Below, one piece after another: positions 14,087-15,513 of a DNA stretch of 15,513 nt. This stretch comes from an uncultured Prevotella sp. (GTDB lineage: Bacteria > Bacteroidota > Bacteroidia > Bacteroidales > Bacteroidaceae), in the NCBI GenBank assembly GCA_934217675.1, contig CAKQCV010000056.1:1-15513 (forward strand). Reading direction: 5' to 3'. Numbering within the stretch: position 1 is the stretch's first letter; each line of letters begins with the position of its first letter. Position numbers and translations under genes: made by a program. Under the pieces are notes generated by a model, which saw only the letters and a list, made by a program, of their open reading frames with translations, did no database searches and was not told the origin of the DNA.

Positions 14087-14848
14087 ATGGACAGATATAC
14101 TCGTATACAAGCAATAAACAAAGTCTTGAAGGAATACTTTGAAGACAATCCGAACCAAAGCCCCATTCCTGCGAAAGAGTTTATGGGACTTTTTATAAAG
14201 AAAGGTATCTTCAACAAAGACTGCAGAGATGGTTTGCCTATTAGAAAACTTCTTAGAGAACTCGATAGCGAGAATAGACTTTCAGATATTCCCTATGCTA
14301 TCGGAGAAATGAAGGCGGTAAATAAAAAATGGTTCTTTATCAAGCCACAGACAGACATCCAAGGTCGTTTAGAACCAATTGATACCATCAAGCCCACAAC
14401 GCATGTTGCAAATTACACAAATAGTAAGAAACGAGGTGGCCGCATGGACTCAGATGAGTATTATGTAATTGGGCTATGCAATGAGGTTCTTGGCCTAAAA
14501 GCGTCACAGCAGCATCGTTTTGATTTTCTTGTTGGAGATAGCGGTATAAAGCTGCCAGTTGATGCTTACTACAAAGATTTGAATTTGGTAGTTGAATATC
14601 TGGAAAGTCAGCATACGCTATCGACTCCTTTCTTTGACAAGAAGGAAACTGTAAGTGGTGTTCCAAGAGGCAAACAAAGACGTATGTATGACGAACGACG
14701 AAGAGCAGAGTTACCGAAACATGGTATCAACATTATGTTGATTAGCTATAACGACTTCGGTACGACAAAACGATTAAATAGGAATCATGACCTTGACATC
14801 GAAGTGGTTCGGACAAAATTAAGTGACTATATTAAAAAGAAGAAATAA
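14087..14848 (+). CDS. PD-(D/E)XK nuclease-like protein with winged-helix-like N-terminus
   Basis: A 253-residue protein from the ATG at 14087; an in-frame TTG at 14078 is less likely. Residues 1-88 form a basic helical segment resembling a winged helix (INKVLKEYF, PIRKLLREL, NKKWFFIK). A linker with KKRGGR follows. Residues about 122-225 resemble the Vsr/DUF559 type of restriction-like fold: FDFLVGD (145-151), LPVDAYYKDLNLVVEYLESQH (156-176) with Asp159, Glu170 and His176 in the expected places, then GKQRRMYDERRRAELPKHGI and LISYNDF. It is therefore a candidate DNA nuclease, but the usual lysine after the Glu is replaced (EYL), so activity is uncertain. A 56-residue gene follows after 4 bp. 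The surrounding DNA is AT-rich and lacks housekeeping genes, so a horizontally acquired defence or mobile-element function is possible. I do not recognise a named family. Confidence 0.6.
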   Translation: MDRYTRIQAINKVLKEYFEDNPNQSPIPAKEFMGLFIKKGIFNKDCRDGLPIRKLLRELDSENRLSDIPYAIGEMKAVNKKWFFIKPQTDIQGRLEPIDTIKPTTHVANYTNSKKRGGRMDSDEYYVIGLCNEVLGLKASQQHRFDFLVGDSGIKLPVDAYYKDLNLVVEYLESQHTLSTPFFDKKETVSGVPRGKQRRMYDERRRAELPKHGINIMLISYNDFGTTKRLNRNHDLDIEVVRTKLSDYIKKKK

Positions 14849-14852
14849 TAGT

Positions 14853-15023
14853 ATGAATTTGTACCAAATAGACATCACTACTGAGATAGATACCATTAGC
14901 GTCTTGGTAAATGCTTATGACGAAAACGAGGCTTTAGCCATTGCACAGACTATGTTTGAACAAGGTCTAACAGATTCAATAGGAACGACAATCGTTAATG
15001 TGGCTGTGTTTCCAGCTTGTTAG
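14853..15023 (+). CDS. Small protein of unknown function, linked to nuclease-like gene
   Basis: A protein of 56 residues read from the ATG at 14853; a longer frame from 14823 would overlap the nuclease-like gene. It has a beta-alpha-beta pattern: MNLYQIDITTEIDTISVLV, then the helix ENEALAIAQTMFEQGL (25-40), then a final strand ending in VNVAVFPAC. No signal peptide, membrane helix or known domain is visible. The ATG is 4 bp past the stop of the nuclease-like gene, so the two are almost certainly translated from one mRNA, and an accessory or inhibitor role is possible. Function unknown. Confidence 0.55.
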   Translation: MNLYQIDITTEIDTISVLVNAYDENEALAIAQTMFEQGLTDSIGTTIVNVAVFPAC

Positions 15024-15058
15024 CATAAATAAAGCAACCAAAATCAATAAAGCTCCGC

Positions 15059-15425
15059 ATGGATACCGCCACCTATTATATATGGGTGAGCGGTCGCTGC
15101 AACTATACCAATGAGGAGCATACTGGAGACGGTGCACTTTCATGGCGTTTTGCCGTAATATAAACAATGGGAAACCAACAGGCAATATACTTTTCCGCAT
15201 GGAGAGTGGTCGCATGAGCATATTGATCAAGACAAGCAGAAGGAGAACCTGCTTCGAAGGCTACTCCTATTTGTAGAGGAAGGTAAGCAAGAGCAACCAA
15301 CTACAATCGCAGTGCTGCAAACAAGAATCATCCTCAGACAAAAGGCTTCGTTGTACGAAAAGCTCCAAGAAATCCACTTTCGCGTAATTTTTCTTGCTAA
15401 AAAGTTTGTATTATCAATGATTATT
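15059..15425 (+). pseudogene. Degenerate coding remnants in three frames
   Basis: The stretch does not hold an intact gene but has protein-like pieces in different plus frames. From ATG 15059 one frame gives 34 residues (MDTATYYIWVSGRCNYTNEE...) and stops at 15161-15163. Another frame is open from 15159 and reads FPHGEWSHEHIDQDKQKENL, then a charged helical stretch with LLFVEEGKQEQ and LQTRIILRQKASLYEKLQEI, running into the promoter at 15405. The change of frame suggests a frameshifted or deleted gene. The first piece faintly recalls RNase H-like proteins of mobile elements, from memory only. Confidence 0.3.
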
Positions 15426-15435
15426 CGTATCTTTG
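15405..15435 (+). promoter_or_regulatory. Consensus promoter at the right edge
   Basis: TTTG (15405-15408) is followed after 19 bases by TATCTTTG (15428-15435), a perfect match to the Bacteroidetes consensus. Transcription should begin near 15442 and run toward the window edge. Confidence 0.7.
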
Positions 15436-15445
15436 CAGCGTCAGT

Positions 15446-15492
15446 CCTCGCCAAGCCTCTTAACAATGCTCAAATCGTGCGAGGCGTTTTTT
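15446..15492 (+). terminator. Intrinsic terminator in short leader (possible attenuator)
   Basis: CCTCGC (15446-15451) pairs with GCGAGG (15479-15484) and is followed by CG and six T (15487-15492). It lies only about 4 bases after the predicted transcript start, so it would end a roughly 50-nt RNA. A competing pairing exists, GCCTC (15455-15459) with GAGGC (15481-15485). An ATG at 15511-15513 follows 18 bases after the T-run. The arrangement fits transcription attenuation of the next gene or a tiny stand-alone RNA. Confidence 0.6.
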
Positions 15493-15510
15493 GTTTATAC
15501 ACATTTGAAT

Positions 15511-15513
15511 ATG
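15511..15513 (+). other. Possible start codon of a gene beyond the window
   Basis: The window ends on ATG, about 69 bases downstream of the predicted start of the edge promoter and 18 bases past the terminator T-run. It is a plausible start for the next gene, but no codon beyond it can be seen, so product and frame are unknown. Confidence 0.3.

Noticed and set aside
13893..14217. Minus-strand frames of 73-85 codons opposite the start of the nuclease-like gene
   Set aside because: They overlap the leader and coding start of a better-supported plus-strand gene, and show no domain.
1..15513. CRISPR arrays, tRNA or rRNA genes
   Set aside because: All gaps were read. No regularly spaced direct repeats beyond the two-copy unit at 2298-2354, no cloverleaf with TTCRA arm and no rRNA-like stretch were found.

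Overview
The window looks like a chromosomal segment of a Bacteroidales bacterium, most likely Prevotellaceae (Prevotella or Segatella type). Several start regions carry the Bacteroidetes promoter pattern TTTG - 19 to 21 bases - TAnnTTTG. Shine-Dalgarno sequences are mostly weak or absent. Several secreted proteins end in short Bacteroidales tails resembling type IX secretion sorting domains, and there is a BspA-like leucine-rich-repeat protein. This is a reading of the sequence alone; no database search was run.

Layout. (1) 124-1811, minus strand: two secreted proteins, a cohesin-like surface protein followed by a short BspA-like protein that stops in mid-repeat. (2) 1812-2503, no protein gene: a roughly 210-nt RNA with its own near-perfect promoter, a rod-like fold with an internal bubble, and a 3' U-tract (candidate 6S RNA, minus strand), then two inverted copies of a GC-rich 66-bp repeat. 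(3) 2504-6341, minus strand: a compact operon of a phosphohexomutase, the tRNA methyltransferase TrmO and an NhaC-type Na+/H+ antiporter. (4) 6548-9940, plus strand: a secreted GHL10 (DUF187) glycosidase-like protein, a YjbQ family protein and a fosmidomycin-resistance-type MFS transporter. (5) 9949-11163, minus strand: a SAM methyltransferase and a 109-residue protein that is little more than a signal peptide plus a sorting-like tail. (6) 11389-12610, plus strand: greA and a DUF2400/TIGR02757 gene. (7) 12685-13539, minus strand: a secreted alpha/beta hydrolase, convergent with (6) across a bidirectional terminator. (8) 13540-15513: an AT-rich, accessory-looking end with a long imperfect hairpin, a structured leader, a PD-(D/E)XK nuclease-like protein with a tightly linked 56-residue protein, decayed coding remnants, and a consensus promoter followed at once by an intrinsic terminator (a probable attenuator) ahead of an ATG at the window edge.

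The most interesting items are the candidate 6S RNA with two competing folds and the nuclease-like cassette with its long structured leader. Most of the rest is ordinary housekeeping and secreted-protein content.
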